Below are positions 1 through 11,445 of a DNA stretch of 64,000 nt, piece by piece (the stretch's first letter is position 1; each line of letters starts with the position of its first letter). A program made the translations under genes and the position numbers. The DNA is from Proteles cristata cristata (Eukaryota; Chordata; Mammalia; Carnivora; Hyaenidae): positions 620,001 through 684,000 of the forward strand of contig JAESUZ010000127.1 of the NCBI GenBank assembly GCA_017311185.1. Reading direction: 5' to 3'. The notes under the pieces are model-generated. The model saw only the letters and a program-made list of their open reading frames with translations. It did no database searches and was not told the origin of the DNA.

Positions 1-216
1 AGTGATTGAGCTGCCAAAAATATCACTGCCAATGAATTAAATCATGTTGTTTACAATAATTTGCTGACTTTTAATCTGAAGAAAGTACTTTGTGGAACTA
101 ATGCTGATGCTAATTCTGCATTTTTATGCTCTGAAACGACAATGATATAATGAAAAATGAATCCCATTTTAGTGTGCATTTTGGATACAAAGCACAAAAG
201 ACATTACAAAAGAGAT

Positions 217-431
217 CTTTTTTTTTTAAAGTTTTATTTATTTCTAGGAGAGAGAGAGATAGCGTGAGCAGGGGAGGGTGAGAGAGAGGAAGATACAGAC
301 TCCAAAATAGGCTCCAGGCTCGGAGCTGGCAGTCAGCACAGAGCCCGACGCGGGGCTCGAACCCACGAACCGCGAGATCATGACCTAAGCGAAAGTCGGA
401 CGCTTAACAGACTAAGCCACCTAGGCGCCCC
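217..431 (-). mobile_element. CAN SINE, young felid subfamily
   Basis: The copy reads inverted: T-rich tail on the left, tRNA-like head ending in ggcgccc on the right. It is flanked by a perfect 10-bp TSD, caaaagagat, at 207-216 and 432-441. CpGs are well kept (gacgcggggctcgaac), and it carries the ctggcagtcagcac variant and the ctagga tail variant of the youngest group here, so insertion was recent. Confidence 0.96.
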
Positions 432-441
432 CAAAAGAGAT

Positions 442-2148
442 ATTGATTAAAGTCTGTTAAAAAGTAAAGTTTTTAGAAAACTAAATGTAACTTCTTATCT
501 TCTTATGCCTGTGAAACTCCTACACAGTCAATTTTTTTTTCCTGGGTTGTGGAGCTTTTGATGAGTGCTTGGCACAAAAAAATAAATAAATACTTATTTT
601 TTATGGCTATAGGCAAATATATACTGAAATATATATGCAAAGTTTAAGTACACTAACAATATAATATGAAGCTTAATTTTACAAGGCTAATATCACACCG
701 TACTTAAAGCATTTTAGGAATAATAGCATTTGCCCTGGATTATTTAGTAGCTGATTTTAAATTTAGTCGATTTTATAGTTCTTTGACCATTGTTGCTATT
801 CGGTATGTGTATTACATGAAAAGCACGGAAAGAATAAACACCAAGCTTAAATTACCTAAGATTTTTATTATCATCCTTATTATTATTTTCATTTGTTAAC
901 CATTCTATCATTATGCATAGTGACAGAGTGACTAAGATGAGATTTGGAGAAAGTCTGTCAATGGAAAATTAGTATGTTCCAAAGTAAATCAAGACTAGAA
1001 TGAATAAATAGCTTTCCAAAAAGGAGTGGAAAACCAGTTCTTTTTTTAAAAAAAGAACTCAAAATAACAAGATGTTCCAACTGAAATTGTTTTCTTATAT
1101 GTTTAGTCATCCCTCCAGCAGAAAAGTGAGATATTTCCTGGTAGACTCTCATGGGTTTCTCAGTTGGAGATTTAGAATGACTGTTTAGAATGGATGTCAT
1201 TTAGTTGAACTTTAAATTGTGTCCAAAACTTAAAAGTTTCTTAAGAATAAAGTTGAATGAAATTTATGTAACTTGTCAAAATTCTTAAAATGATGTGTGC
1301 TTTATTAAAGTCCATATCAATTTATTTCATTTGTCCAACAATTTAAATACAATAAACTTGATTTCTCAAATATATAGTCTTCAGTTAATTCTTTGTTTTT
1401 GAAATTATCTAAGCCCAACATGTAATAATTATATGACTTAATAAAGTTATAAATAGTTTAAAATTTAGAACATGAGTGGTACCCAATAAGGAGTTAATTT
1501 TTGTTACATTAACTCTTCATTTAAAGTTATATTGCTCAATGAACATGTTTAATTTATTCAAAATTAAATTAAGAAATTGCTATGGAGCATGGTACAATGT
1601 AGATATAAATGGAAATTAAATGATAAAAGCTGGTTACCTAGGAATCTATACATATATAATCATGTTGTATATAAATAAATAAACCTTGTTTTGTTTTTGT
1701 TCCTTATTGTATGCGTAATTCTATTTTTGGTCATTTGTAATGATTAGGACCTGTACATTCTTGCTCTATCCTGAGTCTTAGGGGTACCATGGTTGCTCTT
1801 TCACCTTTAGATATGACTTTGTTAGTTTTCTACTTCTGTGTTACCAGTTTAAATCAATATGTTATTATCCTATACTTTCTGTTGGTCATGAATCTGGGCA
1901 TGGGTAAATGGCTCTTCTGATCAGGGTCAATCTGATCCACTTATCAGGCTTTCTATATTCTCATCTGGAGGCACCAGTGGGGAAGAATCCACCTCCCATT
2001 TCATTCAAATTATTGGCAGGATTAAGTATGAATACATGACTGTCCTTGTTGTACATGAATGCAGAACTCAGATATTTTTGGCTATTGGCTGGAGGCTATC
2101 TTCAGCCTCAAGGCTAGATGTAGTTCTGAGTCAAGTGAACTTTTCTGT
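442..2148. other. Unannotated AT-rich DNA
   Basis: I recognise no gene, recent repeat or RNA here. The DNA is AT-rich with short A and T runs. The 80-codon open frame on the minus strand (958-1200) has no recognisable motif and is expected by chance. Confidence 0.5.
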
Positions 2149-2169
2149 CATGTTTACTTATTACATTAA

Positions 2170-2364
2170 AATTTTAAAATATTTATTATTTTTTGATAAA
2201 GCCCAAGTGGAGGGGGACAGAGAGAGGGAGACACAGAATCTGAAGTCAGGCTCCAGGCTCTGAGCTGTCAGCACAGACCCCAGTGTGGGGCTCGATCCCA
2301 CGAACTGTGAGATCATGACCTGAGCCCAAGTCTGACACTTAACCCATGAATCCCCCTGGTGCAC
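2170..2364 (-). mobile_element. CAN SINE, older copy
   Basis: Inverted SINE with a recognisable CT-rich body and tRNA-like head. A long TSD beginning catg and ending attaa flanks it at 2149-2169 and 2365-2385 with two mismatches, which fits an older insertion. Confidence 0.93.
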
Positions 2365-2619
2365 CATGTCTACTTATTATATTAAGCATCTAAGAGCAAC
2401 TCTATCACCAGAGTGAAAATAGAGTATGTAATATGGCACACTGTGATGGGAAAAGTATTCTACCACATGTACCATATTGTGATGATTATAAGGAAGCCTC
2501 ATGTTCCTTCCACATTGGTTGGGGATTGCACAAAAGCATACACATTAATAGGTGGGGATCAATGGGGTTCGCCATATGGTTTGTCTATCACAATCTTGCT
2601 AGCTGAAGGCTTTATGTAA

Positions 2620-3043
2620 ATGCATTTATTTGTTTGAGAAAGTCCTTTCTATTACTAGTTTACAAAAAGTTTTTAATCATAAATGAATATTGAATTTCAC
2701 TGTTTTTCGACATCTATTAATGAGAATAACTTTTAAGTTTTAATAAATTAGTGGGGTCAATTCCATGGTTTATTTTGGGATGTGAAACCCATCTTGTATT
2801 TTGGGAATGAAGTACATAATATAATTATATATGTATTACTGAATTTATTTGCTAATATTTTATTAAGGATATTGGATTGATATTTATGATTTATGTTAGT
2901 CTTTCATTCTATTTCTTATAAACTCTTAGTAATATTTTATACAACTATAGTCTTGCTCTCATAAATAATTTGAGAAGTGTTCTCTTTAATTTATTAATGA
3001 GATATTGATATTGTTTATTTCTTAACTTAATAATAGAATTTAT
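2620..3043 (-). mobile_element. Old L1 fragment (ORF2 reverse-transcriptase region)
   Basis: The plus strand matches the antisense of mammalian L1 ORF2 downstream of the RT core, for example the stretch reading gctaatattttattaaggat. It is heavily mutated, with no usable frame, and is an L1M-age fossil. A short SINE head fragment follows it. Confidence 0.7.
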
Positions 3044-3044
3044 T

Positions 3045-3085
3045 GCGGGATACTTGTGTGACTCAATCGGTTAAGTGCCCAATAT
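3045..3085 (+). mobile_element. CAN SINE head fragment
   Basis: About 40 bp resemble only the SINE head (gactcaatcggttaagtgcc). No body or A tail follows, so this is a truncated remnant. Confidence 0.5.
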
Positions 3086-3404
3086 CATCTGCAGTTGTGA
3101 GTTCCTTGGTTAGGTGATGTTGTCTGGGATATAGAAGTGAGTTATCCTTTCCAAGTGGATTCCCATTTGAGTTGGTGTGGGTCTTTAGTCGTAAACCAGT
3201 AAAAACATCTTAGACCAGTGATAATAAGACCAACAATCAACAGAAGTATGTGTAGATGTTCCAGACAGGATTTTTAATTTTTTTTTGAGTGGATATTAAG
3301 GTTCAAATGGGTCCCATATCAGATTAGCAGCTGCCTGGCTTGTGGGACAATCTATTATTAATGAATTGTGGGAGAGTACATACCTTGGATCCCAGGGTAA
3401 GATC
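3086..3404. other. Unannotated spacer between SINE and L1 fragments
   Basis: No gene or repeat that I can name. It lies between an SINE head fragment and an old L1 3' end. Confidence 0.4.
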
Positions 3405-4140
3405 TAAAATATGTTAAAATGTGTTAACTATAATCACCATACTAAATTTTACTTATTGACTTATTTACTTTATAACTGGAATTTTGAACATTTTGATTTT
3501 TTCACCCATTTCTCTCTCACACATCTCCCTCAACCTGGCATCTACCCATGTATTCTCTGAGTTAGGTTATTTATTTATTTATTTATTTATTCATTTATTT
3601 AAGATAAAAAATATAAGTGAGATCATATGGTATTTGTCTTTATACATCTGACTTATTTCACTTAGCATATGTCTTCAAGATCTATCCATGTTGTCACAAA
3701 TGACTGAATAACATCCCATCTTTTATGTATACCTCATCTTTAACCATTCATCTATTGATGGACACTTAGTTTTTTGCCATATCATGACTATTGCAAACAA
3801 TGCTGCAATAAATGTGAGGATGTGTATATCTTTTCAAGTTAATGTATTTTCTTACGTTTATTTATTTATTTTGAGATAACTAAGTACTGTCACAGTAGAG
3901 CATGGGGCTTCAAACTCACAAACTGTGAGATCATGACCTGAGCTGAAATCAAGAGTGAGTTGCTTACTCAACAGAGCCACTCAGGTACACCTCAAGTTAA
4001 TGTTTTCATTTTCTTTGGATAAGTACCCAGAAGTAGAATTGCTGGACCATATGGTAGCTCTATTTTTAATTTTTGAGAAACCTCCATACTGTTCCATAAA
4101 GGGTGTACCAGTTTACATTCCCATTGATAGTACACAGTAG
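3405..4140 (-). mobile_element. Old L1M 3' end (ORF2 C-terminus and 3' UTR), interrupted by a SINE
   Basis: The antisense of the L1M 3' UTR comes first (gttaactataatcaccat), then the antisense of the ORF2 C-terminus (aataatgctgcaata type; tggaccatatggtagctcta). A SINE at 3846-3991 splits it, with the L1 resuming on the other side of the TSD. No frame is intact. A (TTTA)-rich run lies at about 3570-3600. Confidence 0.85.
3846..3991 (-). mobile_element. CAN SINE nested in old L1
   Basis: Inverted, shortened SINE inserted inside the L1M fragment. A perfect 12-bp TSD, tcaagttaatgt, lies at 3834-3845 and 3992-4003, so the SINE is younger than the L1. Confidence 0.93.
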
Positions 4141-4278
4141 TTCCCTTTATTAATCTTAAGGTTAATAATTAAACAACAATAACAACAATAGTAGTTAGAA
4201 AATGATATAGAAATATAGACATTACATGGGCCATTTCCTTATGTTTTTGTGTTTTTTACACTGTGAAACCTACTTTAC

Positions 4279-4495
4279 TTTTTTTTAATTTTTAAAAAAT
4301 GTTTATTTATTTGAGAGATAGAATGAGTGTGAGCATGAATGGGGGAAGGGAAGAGAGCTAGGGAGAGAGAGAATCCCAAGCAGGCTCTAATCGGCACAGA
4401 GCCTGAATAGGGGATCAGTCTCACAAACCATGAGATCATGACCTGAACCAAAATCAAGAGTCTGATGCTTAACAGACTGAGCCACCCAGGTGCCC
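4279..4495 (-). mobile_element. CAN SINE
   Basis: Inverted SINE with T-rich tail, GA-rich body (CT-rich on its own strand) and tRNA-like head. The TSD is tgaaacctactttac at 4264-4278 against tgaaacctattttaa at 4496-4510, slightly diverged. Confidence 0.93.
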
Positions 4496-4699
4496 TGAAA
4501 CCTATTTTAAAATAAAACTAATATACCTACATTGATATTGAGGACTAAGACCCTTTTCATCTATCCAGTGTTTCTTTGAATCCACGTATTCCAGACTATA
4601 TATTTATTTAACAAAACTAAAGAGTAAGTTATCATAGAAGCCACCTTCTCACCATAGAACCCAAAAATTTAGAGTTTAGTGGAACTTAGTGATAATGTT

Positions 4700-4800
4700 G
4701 CAAAAACTCTTATTTTGCAGAAAAAGAAACTTGACTAAAACCTTAGGTTCTTTACAGAAAGTTAGTAACGACTTTTGCTGTCAGATCCAAGATTTAGTTT
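4700..4800 (+). mobile_element. Probable MIR fragment
   Basis: The order of degenerate motifs (ttttgcagaaaaagaaac, then ttctttacagaaagttagta, then a gatccaagattt end) follows the MIR core. It is strongly diverged, so the call is tentative. Confidence 0.4.
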
Positions 4801-5224
4801 AATGTATATTAGACATAGGTCCTGCTGAGTTCTCTTCCATTCCAAGCCCCAAACATAAAATCTCATTTTCAATAGGTCAAACCAAGATAAATTAAAATCT
4901 TTAAGAAAAAATATAATAAAAATCCATTTTTGACCTTAAAATAGCTTTAATTAATTTGTTTTGCACAGAATAAATTTTTGAGACTCAGAAGAATAAATAT
5001 TTGATAAGTGTATCAAAATTACTATCATAGCTTAATTGAGTGGAAAGGTTATTATGACTTAAATCATCATTAGGTCTGTAAATAATGTTAATTTGCAATA
5101 TTATATCACAAATTGCCTGTTTGATTTTCTGTGTTTATGTTAACATTTCAAGCCAAAATTATATTTAATTCTGTATGAAGTAGGAGGAATATAATACATT
5201 GGGTAAGCGATAAAATGCTTGGTT

Positions 5225-5315
5225 AAAAGAACTTAACCTGGAAGATAGATGGAGTTCCAGGCTGTTACAGACCCTACAACTACATATGTGATTATTGGTT
5301 ACTTCTGAAACCTTA
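5225..5315 (+). mobile_element. Probable MIR fragment
   Basis: Follows the 5' part of MIR: a ggagttccaggctg block, then tatgtgattattggttac, matching the usual tgtgaccttgggcaagt position. Old and diverged. Confidence 0.45.
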
Positions 5316-5319
5316 ATGA

Positions 5320-5420
5320 TTCATTCCACATCTATTTTTTGAGTCCTTACTGTATTCATGGTTCTGGACCCACAGGATGAGAGAAACAGCCACCGTGAGG
5401 CTTATACTCTAACCAGAAAA
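5320..5420 (+). repeat. Ancient mammalian repeat fragment (family not named)
   Basis: Resembles a widespread old mammalian repeat with a tattgagcacctactgtgt-like start followed by a gaggcttacattcta-like block. I recognise the pattern but am not sure of the family name. Confidence 0.4.
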
Positions 5421-5689
5421 TAGACAATTTGGTAATTTCTTACAACTCGTAGAGAATATTCTGCATATAAAATCAGTGCTTAATATCGAGGAATGAAACT
5501 ATATAGAGGTCAAAGAAGATATCCTTGATAAAAACAATGTTAAAGTTGCAATCTGAAGGAAATTGGTGTACGATGCCACCCCACTCTCAAATTTTGTCTT
5601 AAAGAAGAAAAAAACATGGTTCTACAAAAAAATAGAATTGAAGGTGTTAAGACCAGGAGAAGAGAGAAGTTTGGTATTTTCTTCCATTT

Positions 5690-5790
5690 GACAAATGATT
5701 ATTGAGCACATACATACCAGGTAGTATATCAGGCTGTGGGAGTTGGTAAAAGTACATAGAATGCAAAGAGGCACAACTTGGGTAATACTA
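5690..5790 (+). repeat. Ancient mammalian repeat fragment, same family
   Basis: A second piece of the same old family, with attattgagcacatacatac near its start. Two such fragments 300 bp apart may derive from one disrupted copy. Confidence 0.4.
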
Positions 5791-6034
5791 ATGAATACTG
5801 AACTTGAAGCCAAATCATATTGATATATACCAAAGAGCTCAGCTTTTTCATCTTCTCATTATGTGTAGAATAACCAATGCACTGAAATGGCTTTGAGGAG
5901 CCTTCTGTTCTTTAAGCCTAAGAAGAGGGTCAAGTATCTTCCTTCATATAAGCAGTCATGGAAAGGGCAGGTTCTTCTTTAAGAGTGAAAGTCTAGGTGC
6001 AGGAAAGGAGTGTAGAATCTGCAAGCTCTCCCTT

Positions 6035-6057
6035 AAAAAAAAAAAAAAAAAAAAAAA
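6035..6057 (+). repeat. Poly-A run (23 A)
   Basis: A homopolymer of 23 A sits directly 5' of the next SINE head. It may be an older A tail that served as the insertion target. Confidence 0.9.
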
Positions 6058-6061
6058 GTCA

Positions 6062-6298
6062 GGCGCACCTGGGTGGCTCAGATGGGGTTAAGTATCTAAC
6101 TCTTGATTTTGGCTCAGGTCATGATCTCACCATTTGTGAGTTTCAGAGCCACATCAGGATCCACGCTGGCAGTGCAGAGTCTGGTTGAGATTCTCTCCCT
6201 CTCTTTCTGCCCCTCCTAGCCCCCCCATTCTCTCTCTCTCTTTCTCAAACTAAATAAACTTTAAAAAAAAGAAAAATTTTAAAATAAAAAAAAATAGA
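6062..6298 (+). mobile_element. CAN SINE inserted beside a poly-A run
   Basis: Full-length forward SINE: head gcgcacctgggtggctcag, CT-rich body, A-rich tail. It sits directly after the 23-A run, and A-rich DNA bounds both ends, so a TSD cannot be read. Confidence 0.92.
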
Positions 6299-7128
6299 TC
6301 TATTTAAAGGTAACATTCCAGAAAAAACACACTGTTCAATACTTAGGGTGAATATAAACCTTTCTCAGATGACTCTACTCTGTGTGTCTCAGGAGATTAG
6401 TATTTGGAACCTCTGAGAATAAGAAGTTTAGACGATGGCAAGAATACCAGGTTGATGGTGTCTTGTGAGTTCTCTGAGTAGAAATCCAACTGACTTTTTT
6501 GTTTCTGTGACATTTCTTTGCCAAAATTTACACAGTGTTTTTATCCATGATAAAGCAGCCTGTGGAAATATTAATATAAAAATTATATCTGACAGTTGTA
6601 GGCTAATCAAATGATGAGCTGAAGAATTGTTATACATACTAAGAAGTCGTAATTTTGCCTCAGGAATTTGTCAAGAAAAATATTCCATGCAGAATTAAAA
6701 AAATTTTGTCATTCTTATAAATAATATAAATTTTTTGTTAAGTATCTTTTCAATGAGAGCTAGGTTATTAACTATATTTTTAACATTAAGAATGTTTTCC
6801 TAAGATTGCACAATATTCAGTTTAACTAGAACAAAATCGACTCTTACAAGTTTCCTTCATATATTCTTCAGTGAGAAACAGAACCATTAATCAAGTGTTC
6901 TTACTGAATGATTCCCTAGTGTTCTCCAAATTACATAGAATCCATGATTAAAGGTTTTGAAAGAACTACTGTGCATAGATATGTGATTGCATATATAGAG
7001 TTTAGAAACTCTCCCACTTGACTTTGAAATATTTGATCCTCTATTTGAGAAATGAAATCTCAAATGCAAAATACAAGAGAAGGAGTTCTGTGGCTCAGAA
7101 TACTCTTTTCATCCCCTATCTTCAGTTT
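6299..7128. other. Unannotated AT-rich DNA
   Basis: No repeat or gene recognised. The 60-69 codon open frames on both strands have no motifs. Confidence 0.5.
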
Positions 7129-7145
7129 AGAAATATTAACTTCTT

Positions 7146-7366
7146 TAAATTTTTTTTAATGTTTTATTTACTTCTCAGAAAGAGAGAGAGAGACAGTGTG
7201 AACAGGGGAGGGTCAGAGAGATAGGGAGATACAGAATCTGAAACAGGCTCCAGGCTCTGAGCCAGCTGTCAGCACAGAGCCCAATGTGGCCTCGAACCCA
7301 CAAACTGTGAGATCATGACCTGAGCCAAAGTTGGACACTTAACCGACTGAGCCACCCAGGTGCCCC
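7146..7366 (-). mobile_element. CAN SINE
   Basis: Inverted full-length SINE with a perfect 17-bp TSD, agaaatattaacttctt, at 7129-7145 and 7367-7383. Confidence 0.96.
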
Positions 7367-7587
7367 AGAAATATTAACTTCTTAAAATGGTCATGTTTAC
7401 TATTTGCAAGTATTCTCACTAACATTATTCCCAATTATGATGCTCTAGTTCCCAATTCCTAGAGAATCTTCATACTTCAGTTACTAAAAAAAAGAGAACT
7501 GAGAAAAATTACATGACTCTCCCCATTGGCTGTCTCCCATTGATAAATTTACTAGTTTATCATCACTAGTAACTGAAGAATAATCTT

Positions 7588-7888
7588 TTTTTTTTTTTGC
7601 TGTTTTAATTATGAGTATCTTTTATTTCTCTCTTTTTTTTTTACAGATAGTTTATTGTCAAATTAGTTTCCACATAACACCCAGTGCTCATCCCCACAAG
7701 TGCCCTCCTCCATGCCCATCCCCTCCCCCCCACATCCATCAGTCCTCAGTTTTTGTCAGCATTCAAGAGTCTCTCATGGTTTGCCTCTCTCCTTTTCCCC
7801 CACAATTTCCCCCCTTCTTCTCCCCTTTGTTCCTCAGTTAAGTTCCTCCTAATCCTCCTATACATGCAAACATATGATATTTGTCCTT
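7588..7888 (-). mobile_element. Short, young carnivore L1 3' end with possible 3' transduction
   Basis: A perfect 17-bp TSD, aactgaagaataatctt, at 7571-7587 and 7889-7905 brackets a minus-strand insertion. On that strand the order is: about 250 bp of carnivore L1 3' UTR (the plus strand shows agtttattgtcaaattagtt and a C-rich block), a first A tail (T run near 7632-7640), a segment of about 30 bp containing AATAAA, then a second A tail (T run after 7584). L1 with two A tails around a unique segment is the classic form of a 3' transduction. No L1 coding sequence is present because the copy is strongly 5'-truncated. Confidence 0.85.
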
Positions 7889-7905
7889 AACTGAAGAATA
7901 ATCTT

Positions 7906-8372
7906 AACACCAAATACAAATGCTTTGGGTATTTGGATGCTTATGAGATTAACAAATGCTATAGATAATTTTAAAAAATAATACCAGATTAGAAAGATTA
8001 GAACAAATGCAAAGGACATTTTATAAGATTTGGTTCCTAAAGATTTCATTTGCACAAAAAGAATATAAGGTATAAGTTTAATATTATGAAATTTTAGATT
8101 TTATAAAAATGCTTTGACTTCTTTGTACAATATCACTTAAGAAGGCTATCCTGAAAATTTATTAAATTCATTAAACTGTTAAATTACCAAGTAGAAATCT
8201 TTATTCAGCATTTAAAAATTTGATATGATTTTAAAATGAATAAGATAAGAAAATCTAGTTGACCTTCAACAACATGGTTTTGAACTGGACTCATCCAGTT
8301 ACATATTTTTTTTTTTAAATAAATACAGTACGATAATATAAGCGTATTTTCTCTTCCCTATGATTTTCTTAA
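7906..8372. other. Unannotated AT-rich DNA
   Basis: No repeat or gene recognised between the L1 insertion and the next SINE. Confidence 0.45.
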
Positions 8373-8387
8373 TAACCTTTTCTTTTC

Positions 8388-8616
8388 CTGGGACACCCGG
8401 GTGGCTCAGTTGGGTAATCCTCCAACTCTTGTTTCGGGCTGTGGTCGTGATCTCAGGGTTCGTGACTTTGAGCCCGACATAAGGCTCTACATTGACAGCA
8501 TGGAGCCTTCTGGGGATTGTCTCTCTCCATCTCTCTCCACCCCTCCCCTGCTTTCTCTCTTTCTTTCTCTCAAAACAAATAAACTTTAAAAATAGAAAAA
8601 AAAAGATAAATTTACT
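8388..8616 (+). mobile_element. CAN SINE
   Basis: Forward SINE with head gggacacccgggtggctcag and A tail. The 15-bp TSD taaccttttcttttc lies at 8373-8387 and 8617-8631. Confidence 0.95.
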
Positions 8617-8631
8617 AACCTTTTCTTTTCT

Positions 8632-9837
8632 CTAATTTGCTATATTTGAAGAATACAGTATGTAATAGATATTATATAAAAATATGTTTTAGTCAACTGT
8701 TTATGTTCTTGGTAAGGCTCTTGGTTAACAGAACAGTAGACTATTAGTAATTAAGTTATGAGGGTGTCAAAAGTTATACACACATTTTTATGCATGGGAA
8801 GCTCATTGCTTCTACCCCTCCCATTGTTCAAGGATAATGCATCAAATACCTCAGTGATTCATTTGAGCAAAAAAGTAAAATGCTCAATTATTGTGGTCCC
8901 CACTCAAATTCTATTCAAAATTTTTTATTTGACATTCAGTTCAAAATTACATTTGATTAAGTACTGTGCACTCTTACTGGAATATAGACTTCCTGGAAAC
9001 ATAGATCTGTCTGTATTACTAACTTCTGTATTCCTAGTATTAAAAAAATGCCTGGAAAAACATAGGTGCTTAGTCTATATCTATTAAGTCAATTCATAAT
9101 TATATGCATGAATGTTCTACTCCTAAATTTCCAGTTAATACATGATCAAGAAGCAAAAATAAAAAAAATCAACAATAAAAGCTAATATGTTCTAAGCATA
9201 AACTGTTCTTTTATATGAGTCCCTTTCCTATATTATACTTGGGAAGATTAAGAAAAAAAGTAGATATTATCTTTTTACCAACTTCTGAAACCATCAAGCC
9301 TGCAGCTACCTCTCTGTGTAGTGTGTGTGTATTTGATATTGTCAGTACAGGTTTAATTCTTTGCTTATGTTTTCTATTAGTCTATTAGTCACTGTCATAC
9401 TCCAGTTACTATTGTAACATTTTTAGCATCTATGTCAACACACTAGCTTCAAGGGAGTTGAAAAATGAACATACCTTTACATGATGTAACATTCTGCTCA
9501 TTAACCAAAATACCACTAATGTAAGATTATAAACACAGCAAAGTCTTATTTCTGCTTTATGAAAGAGACCAAATTAGTGTGACTTCTATGGTATTTGATA
9601 GAATTCACCAGTGGTGGAAAAACAGCAAGGCTGGACAGTTAGTTGATTATTAAATTAGTTTAACAGAATATATTTTTATTAGACTCCATTTAAATGTATT
9701 TGTTAACCTTTCAAATTTCTGTGTCTTGGGGGTTATGTAAAAGTGTACTATTCTAATTTCTGTGAGATGTTCTAAACAGCTTATTTTCCATTTATTGTTA
9801 AATAAATAACATAATAAGGATGTATATTATTTATTTT
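8632..9837. other. Mostly unique AT-rich DNA
   Basis: Apart from a MIR/L2-like piece near 9 kb, nothing is recognised. The 109-codon frame at 8758-9087 runs into that fossil repeat, lacks family motifs and is probably chance. Confidence 0.45.
8985..9095 (+). mobile_element. MIR or L2 3'-end fossil
   Basis: The order tagacttcctggaaacatag, ttctgtattcctag, aaatgcctgg, ataggtgcttagt follows the shared MIR/L2 3' end (gtgcctggcacatagtaggtgctc). Diverged. Confidence 0.5.
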
Positions 9838-10214
9838 TCTCTAAATGTCAATTAGGGTAAGTTGGTTAATATTTTTTTTAATCTTTATTCCTTAAGCATC
9901 TTTGTCTTAGTTGTTTCCTATAGTTTGCTGAGAAGAGAGTTTTTCTATTTCTAGCTTCAATACTGTCAGACTTCGATGTTTTGTATACATATTTTTAGGT
10001 GTATACATATGTTTGAGTGTTATATCATCATAATGAATTCATACTATACTGTTATGTAAGATCCTTTTTTTAAATCTCTTTTAAAACTAAATCTTCAAGT
10101 CTGTTGTTTATTAATAATGTGATCATGCTGGCTTCCGTATGCCTACTGTCTGTGGTGTTGCTATATCTTACTATTTTACTTTCCATCTATGTTTTTATAC
10201 TTGTTGTTATCATC
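9838..10214 (-). mobile_element. Old L1 fragment (ORF2 endonuclease region)
   Basis: The plus strand follows the antisense of the L1 ORF2 N-terminal half (aatgtcaattagggtaagtt; ctgtcagacttcgatgtttt). It is decayed, with no frame. It abuts the 3' end of a different L1 at about 10215. Confidence 0.6.
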
Positions 10215-10860
10215 AAGGTATAACTAATTGAATCAATTTATAATATAATTTCTTGTGTTTTGACATATGTATACACCTACAAAACTACTACCATAAACAA
10301 AATACAGAACATTTCTATCAATACAAAAATTTCTTTGTGCCACTTTGCAGTCCATTGCTCCCTCTATTCCTGGCTCCAGGCAACCCCAATCTGCTAAACA
10401 TCACTACAAATTTCTTTGCAGTTTCTAGACACGTACATTAACGAAAGCATACAGGTTTTTTTCTGGCATCCTTTATTTAACATAATGATTTTTAGGTCCA
10501 TGATTTTAAGACACAATGTTCTTGTGCCAGTCAAGACTACCCTTCCACTAATTAACAGTTTTGCATTATATGGACATACATTTTGTTTATCCATCCACTT
10601 ACTATACATGCATATATTGCTGCCAGTTTTTGAGTGGTGTGAATGAAGCTGCTATTGACATTTGTGTGCAAATCTTTGAGTGAAATATGTTTACACGTCA
10701 CTTGGGTAAATACTTAGAAATAGAATGATGAGTCATATGGGAGTTGTCTATGTAATATGTAAATATTTTTGAGACTACTGAACAGTTTTCCAAAGTAGTT
10801 TTATGATTGATTCTACATGCTCAGCAGCATATGTGAGCTCCCTGATGGTGTATAGGACAC
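10215..10860 (-). mobile_element. Old L1M 3' end (3' UTR and ORF2 C-terminus)
   Basis: The antisense of the L1M 3' UTR (acagaacatttctatcaata; ccaggcaaccccaatctgct) runs into the antisense of the ORF2 C-terminus (tgggtaaatacttagaaata; cagttttccaaagtagtt). Small open frames on both strands here are by-products. Confidence 0.8.
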
Positions 10861-11192
10861 AGTACTCCAAAATATGGCACCTTCCCGTGTTGTTTTTTTT
10901 CTCCACATTTTTTATTAATTCAGTTGAAACTGTAATGTTGAGTAAGTTTTAAAAATAATACAAGTCTCTCTTTTGGGGTTGGGGTAACATTTCACTTAAG
11001 TTGTGTTCAAGTTAGCAATCTCCATCATTATCAACTGCAAATGTTCACCTGTGAATGCTGATTTGTAATGGGATTTTATGTAATACATCTTTGAAGGTGT
11101 CTTTTCAGATAGACGATAGGAAACAGTGAGTTATAAACGCTGCAGTCCGCACTGTGCTGCACCTTAGTGTGAAGTGATGAGTGTCTGCGTAT
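10861..11192. other. Unannotated spacer
   Basis: No gene or named repeat. It lies between an L1 fragment and an hAT-like fossil. Confidence 0.4.
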
Positions 11193-11445
11193 GGTCTGTC
11201 ACAACTACTCAACTCTGCCCCTGGAGTGCAAAAGGCAGTGACTGACAATACAGAAAGCTGAAGGACTGTACTGTGTTCCAGTAAAACTTTGTGTATACTG
11301 AAATTTGAATTTCATATATTTTTCACACGTGACAAAGTATTTTTTTTTCAACCATATGAAAATGGAAAAGCCATTCTCAGCTTGTAGGCCATCAAAAAAA
11401 CACACTGGCCAGATTTAGCCCCTGGGCAGTAATTAGCTAACATGT
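11193..11445 (-). mobile_element. hAT-like DNA transposon fossil (non-autonomous)
   Basis: Reads as the reverse of a common old element whose consensus starts caggggtcggcaaact. Visible are caactactcaactctgccc, agtaaaactttg and ggccagatttagcccctggg. The superfamily assignment is from memory. A second copy lies at about 36.4 kb in the opposite orientation. Confidence 0.55.

Larger units (their letters stand above)
4511..6034. other. SINE-free stretch with ancient repeat fossils
   Basis: Apart from the separately listed MIR-like and other ancient fragments, this 1.5 kb is unique-looking AT-rich DNA. No exon or gene is recognisable. Confidence 0.5.
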
